Source of the DNA: Oscheius sp. JU75
Lineage: Eukaryota; Nematoda; Chromadorea; Rhabditida; Rhabditidae
DNA: 64,000 nucleotides
Direction: 5' to 3'
NCBI GenBank assembly: GCA_037178855.1
Contig: JASJZC010000004.1
Coordinates: 3,100,001-3,164,000 of the forward strand
Part shown: piece after piece, positions 23,268-33,998 of the stretch
How positions within the stretch are numbered: position 1 is the stretch's first letter
Layout: each line of letters opens with the position of its first letter
Made by a program: the position numbers and the translations under genes
Notes under the pieces: generated by a model
What the model was told of the DNA's origin: nothing
Databases searched by the model: none
The model's input: the letters and a program-made list of their open reading frames with translations, nothing else

Positions 23268-23400
23268 AAACTCCTTATAAAGGGATGGAAAACGCGTTTA
23301 AAGTTAGGTTAAAGAGATGGGAAAGTAGCCATGTGAGGTGGGTCACGATACGTTTGAGGTCAGCAGGTCCGTATGCGGCTTCGTCTACGTCAGCATAATT

Positions 23401-24080
23401 TCAAGGCAGAATAGGATCTTCACTGTCTGAATCATCTAGGCCAGGAAACAGTCTGAGAGTGAGGTACGTTAGTAAACAGAAAAAGTAAAACGTTAGCAAG
23501 AAGATACCCTGTATCGATCAATTCTACACCCGGGAAAGAAACAACAATTAAAAACTAGGTGAGTGTCGGAGTAAACTGGCGGGGAACTATGATGCGGCTA
23601 TTCATCCGTTACGGTAAATACACATATTTGGGGTCGTGAAAATGGATGACCTGTAACTCGAGGGAAAAGTTTGACTCAACAATCCAAATATATAAACTGT
23701 CAAGAAGATGAAGTTCTACAAAAGTATACAGAAAGGTGTATGCTGCAGGGGGGCTTATAAACATGCGGCAACAACGCTATACATGACGAACAAACATTCT
23801 ATATGCTATTCAACTCCTGGAAATGTGTTTCACAAGAAGAAAATGCTCGGGTAAAACAATTCAGAATAGCATCCGCCCACCCCTTGTTTGTCAGTTTAGC
23901 TAATTCAACGATAAAACCAACCTGATAACTGTTCACTTCTTCAAAGGACGACTCCTCGTCATAGTGGCAATGTCCGCTGCTGCTAAGCGATAAGTCATCT
24001 TCCGGCCCAATTTCGGTGATCTCCTCTACCAGAATACGCGTATCGTGATCCTCACCGGCGTATCCACCATTGCTGGGCAT
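23401..24080 (-). CDS. Small acidic protein, unrecognised
   Basis: ATG at 24080 follows a clean acceptor (ctcgttttcag) by six bases, the same pattern as the known genes here. Exon 1 encodes MPSNGGYAGEDHDTRILVEE, then ITEIGPEDDLSLSSSGHCHY and DEESSFEEVNSYQ, strongly acidic and Ser-rich, and ends at or near a CAG|gttggt donor. A plausible last exon ends LFPGLDDSDSEDPILP with a stop at 23401-23403. A short middle exon near 23507-23522 is likely but its phase with exon 1 is unresolved, so the joined protein is uncertain. No domain recognised. Looks disordered. Confidence 0.4.
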
Positions 24081-25090
24081 TTTACACTGAAAACGAGATT
24101 ATTAGAAGAAGAAGAAAGAACATCGCTGCTTGTTTTTCGTAATTTCGGCAAACACGGCGAGTGAGCTTGTTCAATTATCGATAAGGTAGAAAATGGAACT
24201 CTGAGACAATTGGTGTAGGCAAAATAAAACAGTTCGGATTGGATACCGCGCGAATTCACTGCTTCAAATAGAAAATGAACGATCTGCAGGACGGTCGATG
24301 GACGCTCTCAAAGTGTAAACTGTCTACGGACAGCAGCAGCCGAGAGAGGAAGGAAACTTTTTGGAACAAGCCCAAGTGTTCTTGAGAACATCATCAAAAA
24401 TAAGTCACAGGCGGTCATCGAAGGTGCTGATAGGACTGTCTAGTCAGGCCCCAAAAGGACTGCGGTGAATGCCACGAACTCGGTGGCCTATCAGTTGATG
24501 TTGCCTTTTTACAGCGAGAAGGGACAGTGAATCAATATGATAAGGAAAGAACATAGGAAGCTCATTCGGAACAGCAGTTTGAAAAAACAGTCGAAAAGAG
24601 ATGTACCGTTTCGCCTTCGGAGGAGAGTGCAGTTTCCTCCAATTCAAAAGGGTGAACCAGCTGTCGGAGACGGCTGGTTCATTCTAAAGAATCGATCCAA
24701 TAGGGCCACTGTCGCGCAAAAAAAACCTTTTTCAACTCTATTCCCATTTGAAAAACGACCTTACCTTTGGTAGTTTCTAAAGTATGAACCTTTCAACGAA
24801 ACCAACAGACCAGTAGAAACCTGAAAAGAAACAAAGGGATAAACAGCATGACAGGAAGGATAGTTGGTGCATGCGAACTGTGCAGCAAAATGTCGTTTGC
24901 ACCCAGTGAAGAACTTTATTGTGCAAAAACCATATATGATATGTTTATGACAAATTTAGCGGTGTGACATGGAATTGTGTGCATGGCACCTCACATTTTT
25001 ACAAATAAAACAATTTCTCAAGAATAAAACGGTAAACTGATAGAATTCTACTTAGAAATGGCACGAGTTAGTATAAAAAAAAGGAAGAAA
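24081..25090. other. Intergenic region, BCKDHA 3' end to acidic-protein gene
   Basis: About 1 kb downstream of BCKDHA and upstream of the acidic-protein gene (both minus strand). Probably BCKDHA 3' UTR (aataaa at about 25004 is on the opposite strand) and promoter of the downstream gene. A plus-strand frame at 24537-24773 is basic but shows no domain. Nothing firm seen. Confidence 0.4.
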
Positions 25091-26829
25091 TTACTTGGTG
25101 AGACAGCGATCCAGGGGATAGTGACTTCCGTATTCGGCGAGATGCTCATCGAGTTCTTGTCTCTGACGGCGCAACTTCTCCGGAACCTCCTTGTACACAC
25201 CCTCAAACAGATCATGGTAGTGACTGAGCTTCTCCTTCTCCGCCTCATTGAAGGCAGTCAGCACACGCTTCCTAGCATCCTTCTGCCACTGCTTCTCTTC
25301 CTCATCAGACCACCATCCACGTTCGGTAATGTAGCGCTTGAAGCGGGTAATGGGATGGTCCTTATCTCCCCAGGTCTGGACTTCTTCGGCGGTTCTGAAG
25401 AAGCTATGTAACCAAAAAACTAAATAAGAAAAAACCTGTAAGCAGTAGAGTCGTCACTCGTTGAATGATGGCCGAGACGATAAGTCATAGCCTCGATGAG
25501 GACAGGTTTGTTCTGGAGAGCCAGCTCACGCGCAGCCTTCGTAGCGTTGTAGACGGCAAAGACGTCGTTGCCATCAACTCTAAAACGTTTCTCTTAATGT
25601 TTTATTCGAAACTTTCCAGGAAATCGAAATAAACGTTACTGACCGAATAGTATGAAGACCATATCCCGGTCCCTTACCAGCAATTCCATCTCCAGCATAT
25701 TGTTCGCTTGCCGGCGTGCTAATGGCGTATCCGTTGTTGCGGCAGAAAAAGATGATCGGACAGTTGAGGGTGGCAGCGAAATTGAAGGCAGCGTGAGCAT
25801 CGCCCTCGGATGCGGCTCCGTCTCCGAAATAGACGCAAACGATGCGGTCGTTGTTGGGCTGACGCTTGAAAGCATAAGCACTTCCGACAGCCTATTTTGA
25901 ATATTAGTCAAACGTGACAAATATAAAGGGTACCTGTGGAAGCTGTGTCGTCAGAGGACTGGAGATGGTGACAAAATTGTGCTCACTAGAACCGTAATGG
26001 ACAGGCATCTGCTTTCCTTTGCCAATATCCTTGTTGTTTCCGTAGCATTGATGCATAAACTGTTCCATAGGGAAGCCTCTCCACATCAGGACACCGACTT
26101 CGCGATATTGACCGAAGACCAGATCCGTGTTTTTCAGAGCGGCAGCAGAGCCAATATGATTTCCCTAAACAGTTTTACTCAAAAACAAGCAAGTAAACTG
26201 ACTTCTTCGCCGAAGTTGGTCATGTAGAAGGAAATTCTTCCTTGACGCTGCGAATCGTAGAGAATTCTATCCATGATGTTGAGCTGCGTCATATCGCGGT
26301 AGATCTTCAGAGAGGTGTCCTAAAACTCGTTTTGTTTTTGGTAACACAAAGACCATGGATATACAGGTGCTTTTTCTCAATATTCTCACAATCACAAGGA
26401 GTGTTATTGAGAGAAGTAACAATGAATTAGTTAGTGTAGAAACATAAAAATTGGGCGTATTAATAGTTACCTAACGGCGGCTATTTTCTGCACTGAAATA
26501 CTTGAATAAGATTCGGTATTTATGCGAACACAAAAAAAAAGAACAAACCTTGTCGAACTTGGGATCGTGAGATGCATCAATGATCTTTCCTTCGGCATCG
26601 GTAACGCGGTAGATAGGAAAAGCTGGACCCTTCGAGGAATCGAAAATCTCCAACTTCTCGATGAAAGCAGCCTGGAAAAACAATATGAAGATAAGAGTAA
26701 GACGAAACGAACCTTTCTATGACCCAAATACTTCTGACTGAACTCTTTGAGGCGAAACTCGTCCGTGGAGGTCGCTAGACTTCTACGAGCAATCCCTACG
26801 GACCCTCTACTAATCACCCTGCTCAACAT
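25091..26829 (-). CDS. BCKDHA: Branched-chain 2-oxoacid dehydrogenase E1 subunit alpha, mitochondrial
   Basis: This is the thiamine-diphosphate-dependent E1-alpha subunit of the mitochondrial complex that decarboxylates the keto acids of Leu, Ile and Val. The N-terminus [20 protein letters not shown] is a typical mitochondrial presequence. The body includes [70 protein letters not shown], the ThDP motif [19 protein letters not shown] ending near FFCRNN, and the phosphorylation loop [16 protein letters not shown] regulated by BCKD kinase. The C-terminus ([14 protein letters not shown]) matches the family. About 430 residues over seven or so exons, normal length. The ATG follows a ttttttag acceptor by 11 bases and lies 132 bp after the RMND1 stop, suggesting an operon. 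By memory, its C. elegans orthologue (bckd-1A, Y39E4A.3) neighbours ttm-1. Confidence 0.97.
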
Positions 26830-26961
26830 GTCTACCTAGCCTAAAAAAGGAGAAGAGGAGTGAACAAGAAAGAAAACAATTAAGAGAATTGGAAAGGGAT
26901 CGATAACCCTTCTGGGAGACAGCAATTAGAAACCTTGAGCAATCTTTATCACATTTAAGAA
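26830..26961 (-). promoter_or_regulatory. Intercistronic spacer between RMND1 and BCKDHA with trans-splice acceptor
   Basis: 132 bp between the RMND1 stop (26962) and the BCKDHA ATG (26829), both minus strand. The spacer is pyrimidine-rich on the coding strand and ends ccttttttag at 26841, 11 bases before the ATG. The layout fits a two-gene operon resolved by trans-splicing. Confidence 0.55.
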
Positions 26962-28443
26962 TTACTGGGGGGCAACAACGGGTTCAGTAACAACAATCAC
27001 TTTTTTTGGGGAAGAATCGGCAAAGTGGAAAATGTCAAAAATGACCTCTATCACGATAAGAACGATAATCATCCATTCGAGGTTTGATGCGTGCCTTAAT
27101 GCCAACATATTGTCCACCATCTTCACAAATTCCTCACAGTAGTCGAGACGAGCGTTCAGTGCTCTAAAAATGCCTTGATTTTGCAGATCGCTGACGCTTA
27201 TCGGCTAGAACAAACATTGGCCGGGCGCAGAAAATGATCTGTTAACTACCACCGCAGATAATGGGATAAACCTCGCCTCAATCTCCTGTCGACGAGAAAA
27301 TGCCTCACGGACATTTCACAATATTTCTCGACATCTTCTCGGTTCCAATAAAAATCTCTATTGAGCAAATTGCAGTCCAAATTGATCGCGTGTCTCAGGG
27401 CGGCAAATTCTCCAGATTTTCGTAATGCTTGACTTTGATTCCAAGGTATTTTTCCTTCTTTTAGTTGCTGAAATATGCGAAAAAGAATGAGATATTGTAT
27501 GTATACAGAAAATAAGTACAGAAAAAAACATACTCTTGTTGATTCGGACAATGGCTCGGAAAGTTCGTTCAAAAGCGTTTCCCAGACTCCGATTTTAACT
27601 GTAACTCTACATTTCTATTCAAAACCAACGCAAATGGATATACCTGAAGCCGCAAATCCTTGACTCAATGCGAATCGCTGGATAATAGACTGTGGATCAC
27701 TGCGTTGTTCCGAATTATGTTTCCTTTCATCGAGATAGAATGTGTCCGATTTGATTCCACTGAATCCTTGAACATATCCATCCATCAGCGAGAGCGAGTT
27801 TACAATGACGAAGGGAATACGATCCTGCTCCTCAAGAGCTATTTTCGAGTCATAAGGACCATTGGCAAATCGTTCCAAATCGCGTAAAATGCTGACTCTC
27901 TAAAAAAAACTTTGACCAGCAAGTGTGACAAGGATACCTGATTGGCTTCGACGTTCCAAAAGACCACTACACCTTCTTCGAAGAGAAACATCTCACTAAG
28001 CTCGTCATTCACATTGTACTCTTTTTTCTTTGTCATGTAGAGAGCATCGTCACAGTCTAAGTTTCAATTATTTCCAAGAAGATTTTCACGCAAAAGGAGG
28101 AAAAAAATGTCTTACCTCTATCGATATAGCTGACATTGTACAGAGAACTGAATAAGGCATCACTGTGAATCGCATCCAGATCAAACGATTCCGCGAGCGA
28201 TAATGCCACCACCGACTTCTGCCGTTCCTGAAGGCAACTGTATGCCTCAACAACAAAAAATACTACCTGTTGTGTGGATGTGAGCGGACGTTTCTTTCGA
28301 ATTCGGTTCAGAAGTGGTAGAGCTCTTGGCACATCTTTCACTTCGTGAATTTTGCCCCCTTTTGATGGTTTTTTATGTGGTTCTGTTTCCGATAAAGCTG
28401 CCCGGCTGAGCGTAATATAATTTCTGTAAAGTCGTAAATGCAT
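26962..28443 (-). CDS. RMND1: RMND1-like mitochondrial protein (DUF155/Sif2-Sif3 family)
   Basis: RMND1 is an inner-mitochondrial-membrane protein that supports mitochondrial ribosomes. The N-terminal part (MHLRLYRNYITLSRAAL) looks like a presequence. The DUF155 core includes EMFLFEEGVVVFWNVEANQ, SEQRSDPQSIIQRFALSQGF, VWETLLNELSEPLSE, QLKEGKIPWNQSQALRKSGE, FAALRHAINLDCNLLNRDFY and SVRHFLVDRRLRR. The C-terminal LNARLDYCEEFVKMVDNMLA and ASNLEWMIIVLIVIEVIFDI form the coiled-coil and hydrophobic anchor typical of the family. The splice near 27200-27260 is the least certain; one choice gives GLSHYLR before ALNARL. It is the upstream gene of a candidate operon with BCKDHA, another mitochondrial protein. 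Confidence 0.9.
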
Positions 28444-28830
28444 CAGTTCATTAAATTTAGAAAAAAAAACCTAGTCTTGTGATTTTGTAGAAGTAGTCGC
28501 GGTCTAAAGACAAGTGACGCCCGTGTGCAGTTATTCACCAGCGAAAGAACCCGTCTCGACAACATTTTCTGAAATTATTCTTAAACAATTTGTTATCGCT
28601 AAAGGTTGTAAGTTTACGAAATCAGCAGTCGAAAAAAAGTCAGAGGAGCAATCAAGAAATGGGGAGATCGCTGACACTGAACTGAATTTGAACTGGAGCA
28701 GACTTTGCGCCAGCAAGCTCACTCACAATGGGGGCCTATTTCAAACGGCAAAAATTCTGAAGTGAAAATGCCTCTACGAACATCAAGCTAGTTTTTTGTA
28801 GTAAACACAGCAGTCTTTCAAACATTCTGC
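28444..28830. other. RMND1 upstream region
   Basis: Upstream flank of RMND1 up to the fold-back element. It includes short open frames on both strands (28514-28765 plus, 28531-28722 minus) with no recognisable domain. A t-rich tract precedes the RMND1 ATG. Confidence 0.35.
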
Positions 28831-29112
28831 GGTCTGTTCGGGAACGGGATTGACTGGCGGCATACTATAGAATTTTTCCTCGTGGTGCCCGTTACGCTAG
28901 TCCTTTAACATTTGGCAGCGGATTTCACCCGAATTTTTATTAATTTTTTGCTTATCAGCTTCTTTTACCATTTGCCATGTTTGAAAATAACCGTACAAAA
29001 GGTGAAAAATGGCGAATATCCGCTGCTAAATGTTAAAAGACTGGCGTGGCGGGTCCCGCGAGGAAAAATTCTACCATATGCCGCCACTTAATATCGTTCC
29101 TGAACAGACTAT
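28831..29112. mobile_element. Fold-back (MITE-like) element, copy 1
   Basis: About 280 bp built of two imperfect inverted arms of roughly 100 bp (28831-28930 and 29012-29110) around a short A/T-rich centre. The arms share gcggcata, gaatttttcctcg, cccg, agtcttttaacatt and the tctgttc outer end. No coding capacity. A related element occurs at about 31760-32405, showing it is dispersed and mobile in origin. Non-autonomous DNA transposon is the likeliest class; the family is not identified. Confidence 0.8.
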
Positions 29113-29403
29113 ATGTTCCGTGGACAAGCGGTGAAAGTATACAAATATGGAGGGAACTAGACACTTTCTGGATAAGGCAAGGTATCCAGTTGCAGAACTG
29201 TCCTCTACTGTAGCTGTAGCTTGTGTTTTACCTACCATACCACAACAAGCTCTGGTGATTGATTGCCAAGACTCTGAAGAGGTTGCCCACTTACAGGAAT
29301 TTGACTACTGATAAATGATCTCGTAGTACAATGTTACCGCAATGTAATTTATTAGGAACAACGTTAACAAAAGTGAAAAGTAACAAATTCAAGTAAAATA
29401 AAC
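29113..29403. other. 3' flank of the chromo-like gene
   Basis: About 290 bp between copy 1 of the fold-back element and the stop codon of the chromo-like gene. It contains the probable 3' UTR of that gene; nothing else seen. Confidence 0.35.
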
Positions 29404-31499
29404 CTAGTAAGACATCTGGGCCCGAATTCTCTCAATAGCCTCCTCAATCAGGTAATTGTGGTCGACAGCCAGCTTCTCAGACGGGATGCAGCGACAGAGG
29501 TGGCTAGGCCTCGATCCCGGCTCGTTTTCGAAAAGTGTCATGCACAGCTCGACGTCGTCATTTCCCTTTAGGGTCGCTATAACAAGAACCGGCTGGAAAT
29601 AAGTTTTTGAAGCAAGTAAAAATCAAACTTTGAGTGTTGCAAGAGCATCAATATCGGTCAACCAACATTCAGCGCCAAAGCGTGCAAGAACTTTGAAAAA
29701 AGGATGAGCAGCGGGAGCATCTTTGAATTTGAGAAATTCAACAAATGCAGGAATAGGGATACTATCCTCGTCAAGTACCGAGTTCTGAAATTACTATTTA
29801 AATTGTGACTATGGCAACAAACCTGTTCAGGGACATTGGCAGTATTGTCACTTGAAACATATCGTTTGTAGACGGGCGATCTGGGAGTATATGCCGAGAG
29901 AACTTTCCTTTGTTCCTTTGTTGGAACAACAGGTGCTTCGGAACTGTTATCTTTGAAAAGCACAGGCGATGAAGGTGCGTAAGGCATCGCAAAAGTCTCG
30001 ACCGTATGATACTCTTGCTCAAAAAACGACATCTCGCTCTAAAAGATACCTAATAATGAAGTCAAACGGAATACTAACCTCGACGTGAGCATGGCTGTCA
30101 GCATCAAAAGGATTCTGGTCATAATCTTCTATAGCTTGGGCCAAAACACTAAGAGGCTGGATCAGAGCTCTGCCAGGTCGACTGCGACGACTCTCTCTCA
30201 TCATGAGATTCACACGTCCAAAAGCATCAACTGAGAGAAACATTGTAACCACATGAAACAAAGGATCCTACCGAGACGTATAGGAGAGCTGGGAGCATAT
30301 GGCTCAATTGACGTAAGAGGCGGTGCAGTTGTATCCCAGGAGAGTTTAGTCTTTTTGCTAGGAGGAGGAGCTTTGTCCTCACGAAGCAACTCGGTCTTCG
30401 GTTTGTAGATACCGGCATGTTGCTTGACCCTGGCGGCCATCTGTTCTTTCAGTATTTCCAGCTTGGATTTAGGAATCAATCTCGGGATGGTCTAAAACAA
30501 ATTGAACAATCGAACAAGGAGTCGCATACGCCACTAGCAGCGGCCGGCTTTTTGAGAACCTTCGCGATACTGACATCAGACTTGGTCTTTTTTACTTTGT
30601 GAACGACATCAGGAACCGTTGGCGGTACAATCTCTTTTGACGAAGCTTTCTTGGCTGGTTGTTTTGCAGCAGTCTTAAGAAGTGTGGAGCGCTTGATCAC
30701 CAATTTAGGAACAACCCTATTTTTAGGGTTTTCTGGGAGGGGTGACTTGTTCGATATCTTCTTCTGCTTGTCTTTCTGAAGCAATGTGTAGTTGTTTGAG
30801 ATCAAAACGGGCTTTATGAGAGCGTAAACGCGAGCGTATTCAACTAAACCAACCTTAATTATAGCTTCACATTTTACGCGAACAGCCTCAAGAATTTTGG
30901 CGGTTTCGGCAGCATAGTCGGACGGATCCTTGCGGATCGCATCCGAACTGCACTTGGATCTGGCGTTCAAAATCGTATCATCCACTTTAGCCGGCTTCTT
31001 CTTCTTGATCTCTCCGGATGTAGATGTTCTCTTGGTACGGCGATTGTGACTTGGATCATCAGTTGGTTTGGCCGTAACAGGTGTCGTGGTCTTCGTAGAC
31101 GACTTCTCTACCTTCTTTGAAATCTTAGGTGTAGCTGAACCAGTATATATTAACAAGGCAGGTCGTAAGAAACCTTACTACGAGTCCTGCTTCTCATGAT
31201 AGTATTGGGCGGCTTGGGCATGTCGATTTCTTCACCCTGCTCCTTCTTTGTTTTCCATAGATTCCAATAATCGGCGACCAGCTCATCGGCACTCATCAAT
31301 TTTTCTGCGACCCAATTTTCCTCTTCTGGCCAATCGGCAATTCTTCCTGGAGGCAGCTTGTACTCGACCTGGTAGTATAACTTTCTGTCACCGGGTCTCG
31401 CATACTCTGGCTGCAAATTTTGTTTAGGGATAAGGAACAAAGAAAGTTTACATAGTGGGCCGTAACTAGGGACAGCTCCCACTCGGTAAATTCCTCCAT
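29404..31499 (-). CDS. Basic nuclear protein with chromo-domain-like N-terminus
   Basis: ATG at 31499 follows a ttttag acceptor by 10 bases. The N-terminal 70 residues (MEEFTEWELSLVTAHYPEYA, RKLYYQVEYKLPPGRIADWP, EEENWVAEKLMSADELVADY) have the aromatic and WxxEENW-ELxxxYW pattern of a chromo-like fold. A Lys/Thr/Ser-rich basic region follows (KSSTKTTTPVTAKPTDDPSH, TSGEIKKKKPAKVDD), then repeated YAPSSP-type segments (IEPYAPSSPIRL, AMPYAPSSPVLF, AYTPRSPVYKRY). The C-terminal 60 residues look folded (VLVIATLKGNDDVELCMTLF, then LCRCIPSEKLAVDHNYLIEE). The chromo assignment is my reading; I do not recognise an orthologue. The repeated Tyr-x-Pro-(Arg/Ser)-Ser-Pro motifs resemble kinase or SH3/CDK target sites. 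It lies between two copies of the same fold-back element. Confidence 0.6.
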
Positions 31500-31759
31500 C
31501 ACTCGGGCACTAAAATGGTACATTAAAAGGAGCGCAGTGCAACCAGATGAATTGAGCTCACAGGAAAAAAGGTACATCATATAGTCTGTTCAGCCACAAT
31601 GTTGAAAACAGCCCTTCTTTTCAATCTTGACGGGACCCACTTTGACTGCGTATTCGAATACACAACATGGTTACGTTGAATACTCAGTGAAAGAATTATT
31701 AGAAAAAAAAACGAAAAAAACTTTGGCTGTATATTCAACATAGTTGACACGGATCGATT
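31500..31759. other. Upstream region of the chromo-like gene
   Basis: About 260 bp between the chromo-like gene's start and the second fold-back element. Probably its promoter. Nothing else seen. Confidence 0.35.
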
Positions 31760-32405
31760 GGGAAGTGTTTTGAAAAAAAAGAAGTGTTTCCCGCATACTA
31801 TAGAATTTTTCCTCGTAGGGCCCGCCGCGCCAGTCCTTAACATTTGGCAGATTTCACCCGATTTTCTATTAATTATGTCTAAAAACTCCGTCTAAAAAAT
31901 CTTTTTCTGATGTCAGGACATGAAATAACGCCTTTGAACGTAGAAAAATTTTAAAAAATCGAAGCAGCTAAGCGAATGCGTACGTTTTGTTAATGCATGA
32001 ATAATTGTAGGAAATACGCACTTTATGGGGAATTTTCTTCGATTTTAAAATTTTTCTACATTATTTCATGTCTTGACATTAGAAAAAGTGTCAGAAAATG
32101 GATAAAAATTTTAAAAAAATCGCAAAATCTGGTAAAACTGTTCAATATAAACTACCGTAAAACCTCTATTAGAAGCACACCCTCTATTATAAGCGCACAC
32201 AGACGGGGTGATTGAAAAATAGAAGCGCATGCGCTTCTAATAGAGGTTTTACGGTAGTTCCGTTCAATATGAACTGCAACTTAAACAAACTTTAAAAAAA
32301 CAAATAAAGTATGCGGAAATCCGTTGCCAAATGTTAAAGCCCGGCGGGTCCCGCGAGGAAAAATTCTACAGTATTCTGCCAGACAGTTTTGTTCCCAAAT
32401 AGGCT
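31760..32405. mobile_element. Fold-back (MITE-like) element, copy 2, larger and composite
   Basis: Outer arms at 31791-31860 and 32314-32380 match the arms of copy 1 (gcatactatagaatttttcc with cagtccttaacatttggcag, and the inverted form). A second pair of inverted arms lies inside: about 31889-31963 (ctttttctgatgtcaggaca ... gtagaaaaattttaaaaaat) against 32037-32096. A third palindromic unit occurs at 32151-32258. No open frame of note. Outer boundaries are approximate. Confidence 0.75.
32151..32258. repeat. Nested palindromic element inside fold-back copy 2
   Basis: A 108-bp unit begins actaccgtaaaacctctatt and ends with its reverse complement (aatagaggttttacggtagt). The right half also contains the self-complementary gcgcatgcgc. 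It is flanked by near-identical 14-bp direct repeats (gttcaatataaact at 32140-32153 and gttcaatatgaact at 32262-32275), which look like a target-site duplication or a local tandem copy. Confidence 0.8.
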
Positions 32406-33998
32406 ATAGTTTAACAAAAGTATTTCATATGCACTAGTTGGAACTAAGAAAAGAAGAGTTCTTTGGAATATCATTTCAAATCGAAGTTCCGCTAAGATCC
32501 TCTCGCCTTTGTCCTCATTCCTCAAATGGAACAATTACACGATTCGCCCCACCTGACCGACGGCTGCCTTTGACTAATGATAGCTCTCTCTCTCTCTCTC
32601 TCCCGGTGCGCAGTTGTCCCTTTCTGAACCCATTCACAACTAAACGCGGTTGCAACAATTGCCCTCAGTCTCTCCCCTGTTTATATAAATGCTTGTTTCA
32701 AGGTTATTCTCACCTTTTTCTCTTCACTCTCTGGGTTGTCTGCTAATATATAACAGTTTGGATTTAATTCGGATAAACACACCTCTCCCGTGAACGAACT
32801 ATACGTCACTATGTTTGGGACTCTCTACCTCACAGACGAAAGCCTGTAATTGTAGTACTCTGAACCAGTTTTTCTCAGTGTTTCAACTTCTCCAAACATC
32901 AGTTTTATCATTCCGGAGAGATTCGCATCGTCATATAAAAAGGAGCTATTGTCGCTGGCTTCACACAGCTATGCTCACATCGGACGCCAAGCAACCATTC
33001 TCTGACCCGCATTAGTCATCCGATTCATTTGCAAATAGCCGTGTTCGAAGCTCTGGATGCTAGTTCATTCGAGCTGAAATCCTGCCCAAATCGGGCCATT
33101 TTGCCACACCTCCTAGTCGGACCGTTTGGGGTTTCCTACCGAACCCTAAAAGTCTTTGATTCAGACGTCGCTGAGAAACTTTTTCCTCTCGACTTCTCGC
33201 CCGCAATCATTTTCAGCGGAGAGATGATGTGTTACACCTTTCTACTTCGAATTATCTCGTATGAACCGAATCCGTTTCGGGTTCGCATGCCCATCATTTT
33301 CGATGAGTCACTCCTTAAATGGGTTCGTCTGGAAATTCTGTATGGATTTCTTGTCGTCTCGCGGTTAATATCGAAAGTCTCCCAGCGTAACGGCAGCTGC
33401 CAAAAGTAAACAAAGTCTGCCAACACAAGAACGCGAATTTTGTTTTCTTCTGCCAAGTTTCTCTCATCTTTTGGCAGATTTATCAGCTAAGGAAGCCAAA
33501 AGGCCCACTGCCTCCGGCCAATCTCTGCTGCGACAATGATAAATGGCCGAGGATCCTCGTCCTGAGGAACGCTTGCTCCCTATTTTTCTCGGATATACTT
33601 TTTATACTAGTTCACCCTAATGCATACCTCTCTTGAAACTCTCACAAATTGGATTTCCGGGTGGTCGGAAGAGATTACATCGCCTTTATTTATCCTGTCG
33701 ACAGTTCAAGAATGATGATTTTCTATTGACTACTTGAGTACATATCGATCTTACCACATCATTCTGTCCCTATTCTCGTTTGTTTTTCATTTCCCCCTTC
33801 TGTCCATCTCTATCGCTCCAATTGGCCACAATAGAGAGTACGCTCGTTTTTGTTTGCACACATCCTCCGGGCTTGTCTCCCTTCAGGTTGCAGGTTGCGA
33901 GACAGCTGTCATATTCGATCGTCCATTTCCATGCTCTTAGTACTTTTGATATTTCTCTTTTTTGCTCTTACCAGACCACTTGTTTCCAGACAAAACAC
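32406..33998. other. Gene-poor region upstream of the coiled-coil gene
   Basis: About 1.6 kb, pyrimidine-rich on the plus strand. A 126-codon plus-strand frame (33029-33409) and an overlapping 74-codon minus frame have no recognisable content. Probably promoter and 5' region of the coiled-coil gene. A CT microsatellite is listed separately. Confidence 0.35.
32583..32602 (+). repeat. CT dinucleotide microsatellite
   Basis: About 20 bases of uninterrupted (CT) repeat in the pyrimidine-rich region upstream of the coiled-coil gene. Confidence 0.9.

Larger units (their letters stand above)
18842..23400. other. Long gene-poor interval
   Basis: About 4.5 kb with no gene I can support. Open frames are short on all strands and lack recognisable domains; two weak candidates (22289-22490 minus, and 21473-21829 minus) do not assemble into a convincing gene. 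A strong hairpin lies at 23224-23267. The interval may contain the promoter and upstream control region of the zinc transporter, or non-coding RNA. Confidence 0.4.

Noticed and set aside
28831-32405. CRISPR-like or regularly spaced repeats.
   Set aside because: The repeats are inverted arms of two fold-back elements, not short spaced direct repeats, and the genome is eukaryotic.
33029-33409. 126-codon plus-strand frame in the region upstream of the coiled-coil gene.
   Set aside because: No recognisable domain, no good acceptor before the start and an overlapping open frame on the other strand; chance is likelier.
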